A stretch of DNA of 64,000 nucleotides. Source: an uncultured Alistipes sp. (lineage in GTDB: Bacteria; Bacteroidota; Bacteroidia; Bacteroidales; Rikenellaceae). The stretch covers positions 124,001-188,000 of the forward strand of contig CALUIK010000002.1 of the NCBI GenBank assembly GCA_944320685.1, read 5' to 3'. Under the pieces are notes generated by a model that was given only the letters and a program-made list of their open reading frames with translations, searched no databases and had not been told where the DNA came from. The translations under genes were made by a program, and so were the position numbers. Below are positions 1 to 8,931 of this stretch, one piece after another (position 1 is the first letter of the stretch; each line of letters opens with the position of its first letter).

Positions 1-357
1 CGCCCGCAGGATATGGTTGTCAAGTCGGTAGCCAATAAATCGGGCAACAAGATATTCATCATACAGGCCATCGACCGCAAGATGGACTTCGAGGATATTG
101 CACGCGCCAAGAACCTCGATTTCGACGAGTTGCTCACGGATATCGAGGGTATCGTCAATTCGGGCACGAAACTCGATATCTCGTACTATATCGAGCAGTA
201 TATGGACGAGGACAAGGCCGAGGACATATATCTGTATTTCAAGGAGGATGCCGAGAGCGATTCCCTCGATGCCGCAGTAGAGGAGCTCGGGGCGGACTAT
301 ACCGAGGAGGAGATACGCCTCGTGCGTATTAAATTCCTGTGCGAGATGGGTAATTAG
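1..357 (+). CDS. recQ: ATP-dependent DNA helicase RecQ, C-terminal fragment
   Basis: This is the 3' end of a gene that begins before the window; the reading frame is open from base 1. The visible 118 residues match the C-terminal helical region of Bacteroidetes RecQ: a conserved stretch around FDELLTDIEGIVNSGTKLDI, followed by an acidic helix pair and the ending EEIRLVRIKFLCEMGN. The helicase motor and zinc-binding regions lie outside the window. RecQ unwinds DNA from 3' to 5' in recombination and replication-fork repair in the cytoplasm. A strong terminator follows at 384-427, so the gene ends its transcription unit. Identification rests on recall of the family C-terminus rather than on catalytic motifs. 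Confidence 0.8.
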   Translation, partial: RPQDMVVKSVANKSGNKIFIIQAIDRKMDFEDIARAKNLDFDELLTDIEGIVNSGTKLDISYYIEQYMDEDKAEDIYLYFKEDAESDSLDAAVEELGADYTEEEIRLVRIKFLCEMGN

Positions 358-383
358 GCGGTTGCTCCGGCCGGTTTTGCTTG

Positions 384-427
384 GGGCAGGGCGGAAATGT
401 ATTCAGCCCTGCCCTTATTGTTTTTTG
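384..427 (+). terminator. Intrinsic terminator after recQ
   Basis: A 9-bp perfect stem (GGGCAGGGC at 384-392 with GCCCTGCCC at 406-414) has a 13-nt loop and is followed by a T-rich run that includes six or more Ts at 420-426. Confidence 0.8.
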
Positions 428-499
428 GGTTTGCCGGCAGTCATGCGGCCATATAAGCGGCTGCTATGACATAATTTGTATTTTTAGGGCTATTTTGTA

Positions 500-530
500 T
501 TGCATAATATTAAATTTGTTTGTATATTTG
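500..530 (+). promoter_or_regulatory. Promoter for the TM2/DUF2752 pair
   Basis: The Bacteroidetes -7 element TATATTTG lies at 523-530, with TTG at 500-502, 20 nt upstream, fitting the -33 element. The predicted start of transcription, near 537, leaves a leader of about 90 nt before the TM2 gene. Confidence 0.55.
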
Positions 531-625
531 TTCCCGTAACAGATCCGCATGATGCACTCGATGTATGCCCGGCAGGGCGAAGCGGCGACGGCGGAGTTTT
601 GTGTAACAACTTAAATTCAAAAGTT

Positions 626-940
626 ATGGGCTTGATTTATTGCAGGGATTGCGGAAAGCAGGTGTCTGATGCGGCACAGACGTGCCCCTATTGCGGCAGT
701 CCGTTGGAGGAGACGGCTCCCGATCCGAACAAGAGCCGTAAGGATTGGCTCACTACGCTGTTGCTGTGTTTCTTCCTTGGCACGCTCGGCGTCCACAGTT
801 TTTATACTGGCAAGATAGCCATCGGTGTCGTGCAGCTCATCACGTTGGGCGGCTGCGGAATATGGACGCTGGTCGATTTTATCATGTTGCTCTGCGGCAG
901 CTACAAGGACGGCGAAGGCAAGGTCGTAAGAAACAAGTAA
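626..940 (+). CDS. TM2 domain membrane protein with N-terminal zinc ribbon
   Basis: A 104-residue protein from the ATG at 626. The longer frame back to 500 would put coding sequence across the promoter at 523-530, so the internal ATG is preferred. Residues 1-25 hold a zinc-ribbon pattern, CRDCGKQ then CPYCGSP. After a short charged linker come two hydrophobic segments typical of TM2 (WLTTLLLCFFLGTLGVHSFY, then a second helix ending in DFIMLLCG), with the family's GVHSFYTGK and WTLVDF motifs. TM2 proteins are small inner-membrane proteins whose biochemical role is not established. The DUF2752 gene starts 10 bp downstream, a common pairing, so the two are probably co-transcribed. Confidence 0.85.
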   Translation: MGLIYCRDCGKQVSDAAQTCPYCGSPLEETAPDPNKSRKDWLTTLLLCFFLGTLGVHSFYTGKIAIGVVQLITLGGCGIWTLVDFIMLLCGSYKDGEGKVVRNK

Positions 941-950
941 CGCTGCGGCT

Positions 951-1247
951 GTGTCGCGCATATTGCGATATTGGCGTGCGGTGGCGGTGGCGGTGCTCCC
1001 GTTTGCGGTGTACATTGTGCCCGAGGAGTTGATATTCTCCGAGGAGCATCCCCTATGCCTTTTTCGCAATATTACGGGATGGGAGTGTCCCGGGTGCGGT
1101 ATGACGCGCGCGCTGGTGTCGCTGTCGCGCCTCGATGTCGTCGGAGCGTGGCATTACAACCATGCCGTAGTGGTTGTGGCACCACTTTTGGCATATCTGT
1201 GGGTACGGTGGATCGTGCGGCTGATGCAAGAGGCTTCGCGCCGTTGA
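951..1247 (+). CDS. DUF2752 family membrane protein
   Basis: A 98-residue protein starting at a GTG, since no ATG is available at the right place. It carries the DUF2752 signature CPGCGMTRA at about residues 46-54, flanked by two hydrophobic segments (residues 7-25 and 68-86), so it is predicted to be an inner-membrane protein with a cysteine pair at the membrane surface. It lies 10 bp after the TM2 gene in the same direction and probably shares its transcript. No biochemical function is known for the family; the adjacent CxxC motifs in both proteins could mean a shared metal-binding or redox role (inference). Confidence 0.8.
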   Translation: MSRILRYWRAVAVAVLPFAVYIVPEELIFSEEHPLCLFRNITGWECPGCGMTRALVSLSRLDVVGAWHYNHAVVVVAPLLAYLWVRWIVRLMQEASRR

Positions 1248-1341
1248 CCGGCGGCAGGGAGGATATGCCTGAACCGGATGCGATATATGGCGATCCGGAG
1301 TGAAAAACTGCTGCTGCGGTGATTTTTAGTGCGACTTTTCG

Positions 1342-1349
1342 TACCTTTG
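1342..1349 (+). promoter_or_regulatory. Promoter -7 element of ksgA
   Basis: TACCTTTG matches TAnnTTTG and ends only 6 nt before the ATG at 1356. Transcription would therefore start at or within a base or two of the start codon, giving a leaderless or nearly leaderless mRNA. Confidence 0.6.
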
Positions 1350-1355
1350 CCGTAT

Positions 1356-2162
1356 ATGGATCAAGTAAGGGCCAAAAAGGCGTTGGGTCAGCACTTCCTG
1401 ACCGATCTGAACATAGCGCGTAAGATCTGTGCGTCACTTTCCGGCGGCACCTTCGAGGCGCCGGCGGCGGTGCTTGAGGTTGGGTGCGGCATGGGTGTGT
1501 TGACGCAGTTCCTGCTGCAACGTTGCGACGTGGTCGTCTATGGCGCGGAGATTGATGCGGAGAGCGTGGAGTATCTCCATGGACATTATCCCGATTTTGC
1601 CCCGCGCCTGATCGAAGGCGACTTCCTTAAGATGGACCTTCGCGGGCGTTTCGGCAGCGGGGTGCGTGTGATAGGCAATTTCCCGTATAACATATCGTCG
1701 CAGATATTCTTCAAGATCATCGAGAACCGCGACCTTGTGCCCGAGTGCGTGGGCATGGTGCAACGCGAGGTGGCGGTGCGCATAGCCGAGCCGCCGGGTT
1801 CGCGAGAGTACGGCATATTGAGCGTGCTGCTTCAGGCATGGTACGATATAGAGTATCTGTTTACTGTCGGCGAAAAGGTCTTCAATCCGCCGCCGAAGGT
1901 GAAGAGTGCTGTTGTACGCCTGCGCCGCAACGGTGTCCGCTCGCTCGATTGCGACGAACAACTCTTCGTTAAGGTGGTCAAGGCGTCGTTCGGTCAGCGC
2001 CGTAAGATGCTGCGCAATTCGTTGCGGGCGGTTTTCGGCGATTTCGGCGCGGAACATCGTTTCTTTCCGATGCGGGCCGAGCAGTTGTCGGTGGCCGATT
2101 TCGTGGAACTTACGCAGTGGGTGGCGGATAACATGCCTGACGGCGATATCCCGCGGGGTTAA
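1356..2162 (+). CDS. ksgA: 16S rRNA dimethyladenosine transferase (A1518/A1519)
   Basis: KsgA/RsmA transfers four methyl groups from S-adenosylmethionine to two adjacent adenosines in the 3'-terminal hairpin of 16S rRNA late in 30S assembly. The 268-residue length is normal. The family entry motif KKALGQHFL is at about residues 6-14, the SAM-binding loop VLEVGCGMG at about 39-47, and the catalytic NFPYNIS motif at about 107-113, followed by the C-terminal rRNA-binding helical region. The start at 1356 is chosen over an upstream in-frame GTG at 1329 because the promoter element at 1342-1349 lies inside that longer frame. A bidirectional terminator follows. Confidence 0.95.
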   Translation: MDQVRAKKALGQHFLTDLNIARKICASLSGGTFEAPAAVLEVGCGMGVLTQFLLQRCDVVVYGAEIDAESVEYLHGHYPDFAPRLIEGDFLKMDLRGRFGSGVRVIGNFPYNISSQIFFKIIENRDLVPECVGMVQREVAVRIAEPPGSREYGILSVLLQAWYDIEYLFTVGEKVFNPPPKVKSAVVRLRRNGVRSLDCDEQLFVKVVKASFGQRRKMLRNSLRAVFGDFGAEHRFFPMRAEQLSVADFVELTQWVADNMPDGDIPRG

Positions 2163-2174
2163 GGCCGCAGGATG

Positions 2175-2214
2175 AAAAGACGAGGGAGACGGATCGAAAT
2201 CCGTCTCCCTCGTC
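2175..2214. terminator. Bidirectional terminator between ksgA and the DUF3825 gene
   Basis: A 16-bp perfect stem (2179-2194 with 2199-2214) has a CGAA tetraloop and is preceded by AAAA on the plus strand, which reads TTTT after the stem on the minus strand. It separates convergent genes. Confidence 0.85.
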
Positions 2215-2249
2215 GTATGGCGGCAGGGAAGCTTGCGGCGGCCTTGAGC

Positions 2250-3452
2250 CTACCCGTTGCGGTGTGCCACGAACGGCAGCGCCAGCCAATCGCTGTCGGG
2301 CCGGCATACGAGACGGGCGTTGCGGTAGGCCCATTCGAGCGGATATATCGTTTCGCCGTGGTAGTGTCCGTATTCGTCTCTCGATACCACCAATGCCAGA
2401 TCTGCGTGCTTGCGGTCTCTCAGGCACAGCGGCAGCAGCAGGCACACGCTTTTGGTCTTGGGATAATACATCGGAACGGCTGTTTTGTAGTTCCACCGCA
2501 CGCGTTTCAGCGCTGCCTCCACGGCTGCATCGATCATGGCCTTGAAGTTGTCGTAACTTTGCATGTCGTTTTCGAGTGCGGCTTTCAGCCTGCGGAAAAA
2601 TACCGCTCTTTGCGCCTCCGGCAGGTTTTCAGGGCGTATCATGTCGAATCCTTCCGGAGCGAATGCCTTGAGTATGCGGTACGGGTAGCGTTCAAGGCGT
2701 TCGATTATCATATGCCGGTGGTTGAGTTCCGGCACGCCCGACAGCACATCGTAAACCATATCGTATACGGAATCGAAATACCGTGGAGCTTCGGGCAACG
2801 TGTCAAACTCGTTCACGAGGATTTTCCCGGCGCGTTCCTCCCCCTGCGTGCAGAAGTCGTATAGATGCCATGTCTGTTGTCCCTCGTTGCGGTTCCTGTC
2901 GAATAGGGCGAAGATGGGTTTGTATATGTCATTTACGAGTCCCGTATTGAATGCGGCCCATCGGTCGTCATCGGAATACGCTATCTTCCCCTCTTCGTAT
3001 ATTTTTGCGAAAGTATAGGCAAGGTAGTTCGTCAGTATCGAGAAATTGCGGGTGTCCGCCGTATCGAAATCCCACGCCTCCTCTATGGCCATCTCCGCAA
3101 GGTCCTGCATGGCGCTTTGGATATGCCCCAGCCATGCCCAGTCTACCAGACGCGGCCCTGACGGTCTCCGTGCGGGCACCGTTTCGGACTGTTCGGACTG
3201 TTCCGCGGAACGTATGTAGAATACGGGCGGCTGCAGTTCGTCATCGCGGTAGATCTCGAAAATATCGGGCAACGATTCTATCAGAGAGCGCAGTTTGTCA
3301 TATCCGTAATGCCTGTAATTGATGCCGTTGCGCGACAGCTCGAGACCGAAGCCGGCCAAGTTCACCCATCCGCCGCCGGCACCGTCGATCTCGATTCCCG
3401 ACATAGAGTCGTATATCGTCCTGAGCGAAGAGCCAATTTTCTGTATATCCAT
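2250..3452 (-). CDS. LOTUS/OST-HTH-like plus DUF3825 domain protein
   Basis: A 400-residue cytoplasmic protein with no signal peptide. Residues about 33-68 (GINYRHYGYDKLRSLIESLP and following) resemble a LOTUS/OST-HTH winged helix, a module often linked to RNA binding. The rest resembles DUF3825, with conserved-looking stretches around FNTGLVNDIYKPIFALF and TWHLYDFCTQGEERAGKIL. In other bacteria DUF3825 occurs with NYN nuclease or OST-HTH domains, which suggests RNA-related work, but no activity is established. It is transcribed alone from its own promoter and ends at the terminator shared with ksgA. The DUF3825 assignment is from memory of the family. Confidence 0.6.
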   Translation of the reverse strand: MDIQKIGSSLRTIYDSMSGIEIDGAGGGWVNLAGFGLELSRNGINYRHYGYDKLRSLIESLPDIFEIYRDDELQPPVFYIRSAEQSEQSETVPARRPSGPRLVDWAWLGHIQSAMQDLAEMAIEEAWDFDTADTRNFSILTNYLAYTFAKIYEEGKIAYSDDDRWAAFNTGLVNDIYKPIFALFDRNRNEGQQTWHLYDFCTQGEERAGKILVNEFDTLPEAPRYFDSVYDMVYDVLSGVPELNHRHMIIERLERYPYRILKAFAPEGFDMIRPENLPEAQRAVFFRRLKAALENDMQSYDNFKAMIDAAVEAALKRVRWNYKTAVPMYYPKTKSVCLLLPLCLRDRKHADLALVVSRDEYGHYHGETIYPLEWAYRNARLVCRPDSDWLALPFVAHRNG

Positions 3453-3502
3453 TCTTGAAAGCTATTTTGCGGTCGATACGTATCGACATGCGCAGAATAG
3501 CA

Positions 3503-3510
3503 CAAATATA
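3503..3510 (-). promoter_or_regulatory. Promoter -7 element of the DUF3825 gene
   Basis: CAAATATA on the plus strand reads TATATTTG on the coding strand, 50 nt upstream of the start codon. Confidence 0.5.
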
Positions 3511-3670
3511 CGAATATTAATGTAAAAAATGCTACTGCCGCATACGATATTAATAATATTTCTCCGAAAGGGGCCATATGTGCGACAGTTATAACGGTTC
3601 ACGGTACGGGACCGGAGAACGTGCGGTGGGAGTATTTCCGCACTTGAGGAGCGTTTGCGCGCTGTTTTCG

Positions 3671-3710
3671 TATATAAACATACCCCGCAGGCATTGGCCT
3701 GCGGGGTATG
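3671..3710 (-). terminator. Intrinsic terminator after glnS
   Basis: A 14-bp perfect stem (3679-3692 with 3697-3710) has an ATTG loop; on the minus strand it is followed by a TTTATATA tail. It lies just below the glnS stop codon. Confidence 0.8.
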
Positions 3711-3728
3711 TACATTATGAGGCAGTTG

Positions 3729-5411
3729 CTATTTGTTTATCTTGGCCCACGAATCCTTGAGCGTAACCGTACGGTTGAATACGGGATGTCCGGCGGTAGT
3801 GTCAGTATCGGGACAGAAGTAGCCTACGCGTTCGAACTGATAGGTGTGTCCTATGGGGGCATCCTTGAGCGAAGGTTCGAGGTAGCCTGTGACCTTTACC
3901 ATGGAGTCGGGGTTGAGGTTGTATTCCCAAGACTCCTGTCCAGCCGATGTGTCGAACGGGTCCTCCGTGCGGAACAGCGGGTTGAAGAGACGTACTTCTG
4001 CCTTGACTGCGTGCGGGGCCGACACCCAGTGGATTACACCCTTCACGCGGCGGCCGTCGCTCGAAGAACCCTCGCCCGACATGGGGTCGTATGTGCAGCG
4101 CAGCTCGACGACGTTGCCTTCGGCATCCTTCACCACCTCCTCGCACTTTATGAGGTACGAGTAGCGCAGGCGTACCTCGCTGCCCGGGCTCAAGCGGAAA
4201 TATTTCTTCGGAGGGTTCTCCATGAAGTCGTCACGGTCGATGTATATCTCGCGCGAGAATGGTACGTCGCGCATGCCGGCCTTGGGATCCTCGGGATTGT
4301 TTACCGCCTTGCGCATCTCGACCTTGCCCTCTTCCCAGTTGGATATTACGACCTTGAGAGGGTTGAGTACGGCCATGCGGCGTTCCGCCACCTTATTGAG
4401 GTCTTCGCGTACGCAGTACTCCAGCTTGCCGAGGTCGATTACATTGTCGCGTTTTGCCACGCCCACCATCTCGGCGAAGGCGCGCACCGAAGCAGGGGTA
4501 TAGCCCTTGCGGCGCAGGGCGCAGATCGTCGGCATGCGGGGGTCGTCCCACCCCATCACGGCGCCCTCCTTCACCAGCTTGAGCAGGTTGCGCTTCGACA
4601 TCATGGTATAGGTGAGGTTCAGACGCGCGAACTCGTACTGGTGCGACGGGAATATGCCCAGCGCCTCGATGAACCAGTCGTATAGCGGGCGGTGCACATC
4701 GAACTCCAGCGTGCAGATCGAATGGGTGATGCGCTCGATCGAGTCGCACTGTCCGTGGGCGTAGTCGTACATGGGGTAGATGCACCACTTGTTGCCTGTG
4801 CGGTGATGTTCGGCGTGGATTATGCGGTACATGATCGGGTCGCGGAAGAGCATGTTGGGATGCGCCATGTCGATCTTGGCGCGCAGGACCTTCGCTCCGT
4901 CGGGGAACTCGCCGCGACGCATGCGGTCGAACAGGTCGAGGTTCTCCTCTACCGAACGTTTGCGCCACGGGGACTCCTTGCCAGGCTCCGAGATGGTACC
5001 GCGCGTTAGGCGTATCTCCTCCTGTGTCTGGTCGTCAACGTATGCCAGACCTTTCTTGATGAGTTCGACGGCCCATTCGTAGAGCTGGTCGAAATAATCC
5101 GACGCATAGCGCTCCTCGGCCCATTGGAACCCGAGCCATTGGATGTCGCGCTTGATGGAGTCGACATACTCGGTATCCTCTTTTACGGGGTTTGTATCGT
5201 CGAAACGCAGGTTGCACTTTCCGCCGTATTTCTTGGCCAGACCGAAGTTTATGCAGATACTCTTGGCGTGGCCTATATGCAGATAGCCGTTCGGTTCGGG
5301 CGGGAAACGGGTCTGAACCCGTTTTTCACCCTTGGCGATCGACTCTTCGATGATCTCCTCCAGAAAATTGAGCTTCTCTTTTGGCTCGGTTGTCTGTGTA
5401 TTTGCCTCCAT
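3729..5411 (-). CDS. glnS: Glutamine--tRNA ligase
   Basis: GlnRS charges tRNA(Gln) with glutamine in an ATP-dependent reaction. The 560-residue length is usual. It has the class I signature HIGH in [15 protein letters not shown] at about residues 39-53 and the second signature as MSKRN at about residue 267. The first hit around [14 protein letters not shown] is characteristic of GlnRS rather than bacterial GluRS, and a two-barrel anticodon-binding C-terminus follows from about residue 340. It starts 43 bp after the outer-membrane-like gene in the same direction, without a promoter motif between, so both are probably one transcript. A separate gltX is present at 17999, so direct glutaminylation is expected here. 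Confidence 0.96.
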   Translation of the reverse strand: MEANTQTTEPKEKLNFLEEIIEESIAKGEKRVQTRFPPEPNGYLHIGHAKSICINFGLAKKYGGKCNLRFDDTNPVKEDTEYVDSIKRDIQWLGFQWAEERYASDYFDQLYEWAVELIKKGLAYVDDQTQEEIRLTRGTISEPGKESPWRKRSVEENLDLFDRMRRGEFPDGAKVLRAKIDMAHPNMLFRDPIMYRIIHAEHHRTGNKWCIYPMYDYAHGQCDSIERITHSICTLEFDVHRPLYDWFIEALGIFPSHQYEFARLNLTYTMMSKRNLLKLVKEGAVMGWDDPRMPTICALRRKGYTPASVRAFAEMVGVAKRDNVIDLGKLEYCVREDLNKVAERRMAVLNPLKVVISNWEEGKVEMRKAVNNPEDPKAGMRDVPFSREIYIDRDDFMENPPKKYFRLSPGSEVRLRYSYLIKCEEVVKDAEGNVVELRCTYDPMSGEGSSSDGRRVKGVIHWVSAPHAVKAEVRLFNPLFRTEDPFDTSAGQESWEYNLNPDSMVKVTGYLEPSLKDAPIGHTYQFERVGYFCPDTDTTAGHPVFNRTVTLKDSWAKINK

Positions 5412-5454
5412 TGTTCGAAGTTGTTTGTTTTTATCGTAAATCTGTTGTGTGATC

Positions 5455-6552
5455 CTAATGTTTGCGGCCGAGCGGTATGTCCTTGAGCAGGCGTACCGAT
5501 AGTTGCACTACCTGCTGGTTGCCCCATCCCGTGCCGTCGTAACGCATGGCGAGATATGCCTTCACACGCACCGTATCGTTGAAGAAGGCGCGGTCGAACC
5601 CTATTTTGGTGCAGTTGTATATGTTCTCGGTGGTGCCGAAGAACGTCTCGCCCGAATAGAGCTCGCCGCCGTATCCGTGCGGGAACTCCTCGCTGCGGAA
5701 CGACGAGTAGTAGGGCTGTAGGTTGGCCCCTACGTAGAGCTGTTCGTCAATGAAGACGCCCCACTTCGACATGCGCACCTGAAGCATTCCACCGCCAGGC
5801 ATGCGGTATTTCTCCTCGTTGTCGCGGTCGCGCTGGAAAGTCTGTATGTAGTGCAGTTTGATGTCGAAGTCGAAGTATGCGTTGAACGAGGTGCCGACGT
5901 ATGGGTTGAGCGTGAGATTGTCGTTTACGCAGTGTGGTATGAGCTTGCTGCCGGCGAAATGGAACATCATGAAGGCGTAGCCTCCGTAGAAGCGGTGGTG
6001 GTAGTTGTCGAACCAATAGCGGCCGGCGGATAGGATGCGGAACTTTTCGCGCGACTCCTCGGAAAACATGCCGCACCAGTCGACCGACATCTCGACATAT
6101 CCGCGGCGGCCTTTGTATTGGCCCATGAAGCCCTGTATGCGGTTGTCGAAGAAACGCATCGAGTCGCTGAGGATGGCTTCAGAGTAGTCGCCCAGCATCC
6201 TCTCGCGGGGGAATATTCCGGCATAGGCCGCCACCTTGTCGCTCTTGAAACGGTAATATACCTGCGGGCGCGCCTTGGCGAAGACGACGGTGTTGTTTCC
6301 GAAGTCCGACCATAGGTCCATACCGAACATGAGCCGGTTTTTGGCGTTCCATTCGATGCCGGCCTCGGGCGTAAGGCGTGACGAGAAAAGGGTCTGGGAC
6401 TCGCCGAAGCGGCAGTCGACATATTCGCGGTTGTCGAAATATGTGTCGAACGATGCGCCGAGAACGACTTTGAAATCCTCCTGTGCGCGGAGCGTCGTAC
6501 CGGCAATCAGGAGTGCCGCAACCGAAACGGACAGACGTAAGATGCGATTCAT
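5455..6552 (-). CDS. Predicted outer-membrane beta-barrel protein
   Basis: A 365-residue exported protein. The start at 6552 (MNRILRLSV) gives a clean signal peptide ending near LRAQ; a longer frame to 6582 adds ten residues and would overlap the promoter at 6580-6587. The mature part is rich in aromatic residues and alternating polar/hydrophobic segments (for example [30 protein letters not shown]), as in outer-membrane barrels. I do not recognise a specific family. Its position upstream of glnS in the same transcript is probably incidental. It could instead be a periplasmic beta-sandwich; the last strand does not end in the classic aromatic residue. Confidence 0.55.
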   Translation of the reverse strand: MNRILRLSVSVAALLIAGTTLRAQEDFKVVLGASFDTYFDNREYVDCRFGESQTLFSSRLTPEAGIEWNAKNRLMFGMDLWSDFGNNTVVFAKARPQVYYRFKSDKVAAYAGIFPRERMLGDYSEAILSDSMRFFDNRIQGFMGQYKGRRGYVEMSVDWCGMFSEESREKFRILSAGRYWFDNYHHRFYGGYAFMMFHFAGSKLIPHCVNDNLTLNPYVGTSFNAYFDFDIKLHYIQTFQRDRDNEEKYRMPGGGMLQVRMSKWGVFIDEQLYVGANLQPYYSSFRSEEFPHGYGGELYSGETFFGTTENIYNCTKIGFDRAFFNDTVRVKAYLAMRYDGTGWGNQQVVQLSVRLLKDIPLGRKH

Positions 6553-6579
6553 TGCCTGGGTTATGAATAATATGATTGG

Positions 6580-6587
6580 CAAAGTTA
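6580..6587 (-). promoter_or_regulatory. Promoter -7 element of the outer-membrane protein/glnS unit
   Basis: CAAAGTTA on the plus strand reads TAACTTTG on the coding strand, 27 nt upstream of the start at 6552. It is part of a compact divergent promoter pair with 6610-6617. Confidence 0.55.
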
Positions 6588-6609
6588 ATGTATTTCCTGC
6601 GATTTGTAT

Positions 6610-6617
6610 TACATTTG
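6610..6617 (+). promoter_or_regulatory. Promoter -7 element of the TrmH-like gene
   Basis: TACATTTG matches TAnnTTTG, 20 nt before the start codon at 6638. Confidence 0.6.
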
Positions 6618-6637
6618 CCGTTCAAACAGAGATAAAA

Positions 6638-7177
6638 ATGAGAAAAAAAAACAACGACGAACTGCATCGCCCTTCAGCGGAGGAGTATGCCTCGATGGGG
6701 CGCATTCCCGTGACGGTAGTTGCCGACAATATCCGTTCGGCGCAAAACGTGGGGGCATTCTTCCGTACGTGCGATGCCTTTGCCGTGGAGCACCTTGCCT
6801 TGTGCGGCATTACGGCCGTGCCTCCCTCGCGCGAGATACACAAGACGGCACTCGGAGCCGAGACTACGGTGGCGTGGAGCCGCCACGAATCGACGGCGGA
6901 GTGCCTTGTCGGCCTGAAGGAGCGCGGTTACCGCCTTCTGGCAGTAGAACAGGTGGAAGGTGCCGTGACGCTCGACGAATTCGAAGTCGACCCTGCGGCG
7001 CGTTATGCTCTGGTCTTCGGCAACGAGGTCGATGGCGTCTCGCAGCAGGCGGTGGACATGTGCCACGGTGCCATCGAGATACCGCAGGCGGGAACCAAGC
7101 ACTCATTGAACGTGTCGGTGGCGGGCGGGGTGGCCCTGTGGCCCTTTTTCGCGGCATTGCGGGCGGCGCTGCGATAG
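6638..7177 (+). CDS. SpoU/TrmH-family RNA 2'-O-methyltransferase
   Basis: A 179-residue SPOUT methyltransferase that would transfer a methyl group from SAM to a ribose 2'-OH in tRNA or rRNA. The three SpoU motifs are visible: motif 1 around NIRSAQNVGAFFRTCDAF (residues 30-47), motif 2 YALVFGNEVDGVS (about 122-134) and motif 3 IEIPQAGTKHSLNVSVAGG (about 147-165), which forms the trefoil knot and SAM site. It lacks the N-terminal substrate-binding domain of RlmB, so it is the short TrmL/TrmH-like type and the exact target cannot be read from sequence. The start at 6638 is chosen because the promoter at 6610 precludes the longer frame. It stands alone. Confidence 0.88.
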   Translation: MRKKNNDELHRPSAEEYASMGRIPVTVVADNIRSAQNVGAFFRTCDAFAVEHLALCGITAVPPSREIHKTALGAETTVAWSRHESTAECLVGLKERGYRLLAVEQVEGAVTLDEFEVDPAARYALVFGNEVDGVSQQAVDMCHGAIEIPQAGTKHSLNVSVAGGVALWPFFAALRAALR

Positions 7178-7235
7178 AATGCGATAGAAACAGTGGATTG
7201 GACGGGATAAATTTCGTACAGATGCAAATTTTGCA

Positions 7236-7243
7236 TACATTTG
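7236..7243 (+). promoter_or_regulatory. Promoter -7 element of panB
   Basis: TACATTTG matches TAnnTTTG, 39 nt before the panB ATG at 7283. Confidence 0.6.
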
Positions 7244-7282
7244 CAGACCAAAACTAAACCAGATCATAGATATATAGATATT

Positions 7283-8098
7283 ATGTCAGTAGCAGGTGCA
7301 GTCAGAGCCGTCACGACTCTGCGTTTGTCGGAGATGAAGCAGCGCGGCGAGAAGATCGCCATGCTCACCTCATACGATTATTCTACGGCGAAGATCGTTG
7401 ACGCCGCGGGTGTGGATGTGATCCTCGTTGGCGACTCGGCGGCCAATGTCATGGCCGGTTACGAAACGACGCTTCCCATCACGCTCGATATGATGATATA
7501 CCATGCCCGTTCGGTGGTGCGCGGCGTAAACCGCGCCCTTGTTGTAGTCGATCTGCCGTTCGGGACATATCAGGGTAACTCAAAAGTGGCGCTCGATTCT
7601 GCAGTTCGAATCATGAAGGAGACCGAAGCCGATGCCGTCAAGATCGAGGGCGGCGAGGAGATCCTCGAGTCGGTACAGCGTATACTGTCGGCCGGTATCC
7701 CCGTGATGGGGCATTTGGGCCTCACGCCTCAGTCGATACACAAGTTCGGCACGTATAATGTCCGTGCCAAGGAGGAGGCCGAGGCGGCGAAGCTGCTGCG
7801 CGACGCGCACCTTCTGGACGAGGTCGGATGTTTCGGCATTGTTCTCGAAAAGATCCCCGCGGCGTTGGCCGAGCGTGTCACGCGCGAGGTGAAGATGCCT
7901 ACGATAGGCATAGGTGCCGGTGCGGGTGTCGACGGTCAGGTGCTTGTTATACATGACATGCTGGGCATAACCAACGATTTCTCGCCACGGTTCCTGCGCC
8001 GTTATGCCGATCTTAACGGTATAATGAGCGATGCCGTGCGACGCTATGTCGGCGACGTGAAGAGCTGCGATTTCCCCAACGACAAGGAACAGTACTGA
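7283..8098 (+). CDS. panB: 3-methyl-2-oxobutanoate hydroxymethyltransferase
   Basis: PanB adds a hydroxymethyl group from 5,10-methylenetetrahydrofolate to alpha-ketoisovalerate, making ketopantoate, the first committed step to pantothenate and coenzyme A. The 271-residue length is normal. Family motifs: [19 protein letters not shown] near residue 28, the metal-binding [12 protein letters not shown] near residue 50, DLPFGTYQ, the catalytic-site GHLGLTPQS near residue 152, and [17 protein letters not shown] near residue 210. The start at 7283 follows the promoter at 7236; an earlier frame start would lie upstream of the transcription start. The glycosyltransferase gene follows 14 bp later and is likely co-transcribed. 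Confidence 0.96.
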   Translation: MSVAGAVRAVTTLRLSEMKQRGEKIAMLTSYDYSTAKIVDAAGVDVILVGDSAANVMAGYETTLPITLDMMIYHARSVVRGVNRALVVVDLPFGTYQGNSKVALDSAVRIMKETEADAVKIEGGEEILESVQRILSAGIPVMGHLGLTPQSIHKFGTYNVRAKEEAEAAKLLRDAHLLDEVGCFGIVLEKIPAALAERVTREVKMPTIGIGAGAGVDGQVLVIHDMLGITNDFSPRFLRRYADLNGIMSDAVRRYVGDVKSCDFPNDKEQY

Positions 8099-8112
8099 TA
8101 ATTTGTGTGGCC

Positions 8113-8850
8113 ATGCGAAAGTTAGTCATAATCCCCACATATAACGAGATCGCCAACATCTCGCCCATGATCGACAAGGTCATGTCTCTGTCAGGGGCAT
8201 TCGACCTTCTTATCATAGACGACGGCTCGCCCGACGGTACGGCCGATGCGGTGCGGCGGCGTCAGGCGGAGATGCCCGAACGGCTGTTCATGATTGAGCG
8301 CCGCGGCAAGCTGGGGCTCGGCACGGCATACCTGGCCGGATTCCGCTGGGCATTGGAGCGCGGTTACGACTATGTATTCGAGATGGACTGCGACTTTTCG
8401 CACAATCCCGACGATCTGGAGCGTCTGTATGCCTCGGCTGTCGAGAACGGCAGCGACGTGGTCGTGGGTTCGCGGTATGTCTGCGGCGTGAATGTCGTCA
8501 ATTGGCCCATGTCGCGCCTGCTGATGTCGTATTTCGCCTCGATGTACGTGCGTCTTGTGACCCGCATGCCCGTGCGTGACGCTACGGCGGGGTTCGTATG
8601 CTATTCGCGCCGTGCGCTGGAGCGTATAGACCTCGATGCCGTGCAGATGAAGGGTTACGGCTTCCAGATCGAGATGAAGTATACGGCGTGGCGTCTGGGT
8701 CTGAAGATAGGAGAGGTGTCTATCGTCTTTACCGAGCGGCGCGAGGGCGCCTCGAAGATGAGCGGCGGGATTTTCGGCGAGGCTTTCTTCGGCGTGCTGC
8801 GGCTGCCCCTGCGCAAGATACGCGGCCGCAACGAGGTGTCGCGCAAGTAA
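8113..8850 (+). CDS. Polyprenol monophosphomannose synthase-like glycosyltransferase (GT2)
   Basis: A 245-residue GT-A fold enzyme that would transfer a sugar, typically mannose from GDP-mannose, to polyprenyl phosphate at the inner face of the cytoplasmic membrane. Visible motifs are VIIPTYNE at residues 5-12, the nucleotide-binding IDDGSPDGTA at about 35-44, the metal-binding EMDCDFSHNP at about 91-100, and SGGIFGEAFFGVLRLP near the end. The C-terminal membrane segments of some DPM1 homologues are missing, so it is the short soluble type. A polyprenyl-phosphate sugar is the donor needed by GT39 enzymes such as the one at 9381, so the two may act in the same glycan pathway (inference). The ATG at 8113 is preferred over a GTG six bases upstream. 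Confidence 0.85.
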   Translation: MRKLVIIPTYNEIANISPMIDKVMSLSGAFDLLIIDDGSPDGTADAVRRRQAEMPERLFMIERRGKLGLGTAYLAGFRWALERGYDYVFEMDCDFSHNPDDLERLYASAVENGSDVVVGSRYVCGVNVVNWPMSRLLMSYFASMYVRLVTRMPVRDATAGFVCYSRRALERIDLDAVQMKGYGFQIEMKYTAWRLGLKIGEVSIVFTERREGASKMSGGIFGEAFFGVLRLPLRKIRGRNEVSRK

Positions 8851-8866
8851 TCATAGAGTGTATGGG

Positions 8867-8910
8867 GTCTGTGGGGAGAATTTCATGGATTTCTCCCCAC
8901 AGACTTTCTT
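8867..8910 (+). terminator. Intrinsic terminator after the panB unit
   Basis: A 14-bp stem (8867-8880 with 8891-8904) has a 10-nt loop and is followed by TTTCTT. It lies between convergent transcription units. Confidence 0.75.
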
Positions 8911-8931
8911 ATACCGTCGCGACGGCCGGTA

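Noticed and set aside
500..625. N-terminal extension of the TM2 protein
   Set aside because: It crosses the promoter at 523-530 and the family N-terminus begins at 626.
3708..4685. Long open frame on the plus strand over glnS
   Set aside because: It is antisense to glnS, without any family motif; GC-rich third positions create such shadows.
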